From contig JACDAZ010000180.1 in assembly GCA_013695175.1 (NCBI GenBank), positions 1 through 27,726 of the forward strand: 27,726 bases of DNA, given 5' to 3'. Position 1 is the first letter of the stretch, and the number at the start of each line of letters is the position of its first letter. The position numbers and the translations under genes were made by a program. The notes beneath the pieces were generated by a model that saw only the letters and a program-made list of their open reading frames with translations, was not told the origin of the DNA and did not search any database. The stretch comes from Flavisolibacter sp. (GTDB lineage: Bacteria > Bacteroidota > Bacteroidia > Chitinophagales > Chitinophagaceae). Below, piece by piece: positions 27,332 to 27,726 of this stretch.

Positions 27332-27355
27332 GGTAAAATAAGAAATTATTTTACC
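27332..27355. terminator. Stem-loop between convergent genes
   Basis: GGTAAAATAA / TTATTTTACC, a perfect 10-bp stem with a GAAA loop (as read on the plus strand), overlapping the last codons of the ABC exporter gene. It lies between two converging genes and may serve both as a bidirectional transcript end, although no T-run follows on either strand. Confidence 0.45.
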
Positions 27356-27726
27356 TCCTGCATTTGTACCAGTTTATAATAATATCCCTGCTTTTGCATG
27401 AGGTCATTATGATTACCTCTTTCAACTATTTCTCCTTTTTGTAAAACAATGATTTCATCTGCATGCCTTATTGTTGATAATCTATGTGCAATAACAATAG
27501 AAGTTCTGTTTTGCATCATATTGTTTATGGCATCCTGTACCAGTCTTTCACTTTCAGTATCCAAAGAAGATGTTGCTTCGTCTAAAATTAGTATTGGAGG
27601 ATTTTTTACAATAGCACGTGCTATCGTTAATCGTTGACGTTCCCCACCACTTAATTTGGTTCCCCTGTCGCCAATGTGTGTATTATATCCTTTGTCTTTT
27701 TTAGAAATATAGTCATGAGCATTAGC
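27346..27726 (-). CDS. ABC exporter, C-terminal nucleotide-binding part (cut by window end)
   Basis: The frame is open to the window edge, so the visible 126 residues are the end of a longer protein and no start is seen. They contain most of an ATP-binding domain: the signature [15 protein letters not shown], Walker [11 protein letters not shown] followed by the D-loop LDTESE, and the H-loop [16 protein letters not shown] and [10 protein letters not shown] are typical of the type IV exporter (MsbA/LmrA-like) group with fused membrane and nucleotide-binding domains. The substrate cannot be read from this part. An MsbA role in lipid A export is possible but not shown by the distance to lpxB. 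Confidence 0.9.
   Translation of the reverse strand, partial: ANAHDYISKKDKGYNTHIGDRGTKLSGGERQRLTIARAIVKNPPILILDEATSSLDTESERLVQDAINNMMQNRTSIVIAHRLSTIRHADEIIVLQKGEIVERGNHNDLMQKQGYYYKLVQMQEVK

Overview
The window looks like a chromosomal segment of a Bacteroidota bacterium, most likely a Chitinophagaceae-like lineage. The DNA is AT-rich. Candidate promoters carry the Bacteroidota -7 element TAnnTTTG. There is a PorX-type response regulator of the type IX secretion system (T9SS), a giant PKD-repeat exoprotein with a 'gliding-motility' C-terminal sorting domain, lipid A genes, and an arginine pathway built on an ArgF' (N-acylornithine) transcarbamylase rather than ornithine transcarbamylase. No rRNA, tRNA, CRISPR array, insertion sequence or prophage was seen.

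Layout. 1-1627: end of a threonine operon (thrB, partial, then thrC). 1707-2072: a DUF4870-like membrane protein. 2092-4086 (-): gyrB, with a convincing promoter and a 5'-leader hairpin. 4332-4715: DoxX-like membrane protein. 4721-7092 (-): an HD phosphohydrolase followed by lpxD. 7233-9923 (+): porX, a 95-residue conserved-looking protein and a PhnP-like metallo-beta-lactamase. 10169-14518: a 1449-residue secreted protein with about 15 PKD repeats. 14519-23185: the arginine operon, in the order GNAT N-acylglutamate synthase, argG, argC, argD, argF', argB, argE, argH. 23252-24908: small ORFs and a decayed FRG-domain gene. 24892-26010 (-): lpxB. 26167-27306: acyl-CoA dehydrogenase. 27346-27726 (-): end of an ABC exporter.

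The arginine cluster encodes a nearly complete linear pathway from glutamate to arginine. Glutamate is N-acylated, phosphorylated (ArgB), reduced (ArgC), transaminated (ArgD), carbamoylated while still acylated (ArgF'), deacylated (ArgE), and converted by ArgG and ArgH. No argJ or carbamoyl-phosphate synthase is present here. The first enzyme lacks the arginine-sensing kinase domain, and ArgB starts without the N-terminal helix of arginine-inhibited kinases, so control may lie in the mRNA. Upstream there is a good promoter, a 37-codon GTG-started ORF whose last nine codons include four for arginine (three consecutive), and an 8-bp inverted repeat that begins at its stop codon. This arrangement resembles an arginine attenuation leader and is the most interesting candidate in the window.

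Other points worth attention: the specificity residue of ArgF' appears to be Val rather than Pro or Glu; the PKD repeats carry a near-universal cysteine pair; a 55-codon membrane protein gene abuts a perfect hairpin and overlaps lpxB; and the FRG gene is broken by several frameshifts and stops.
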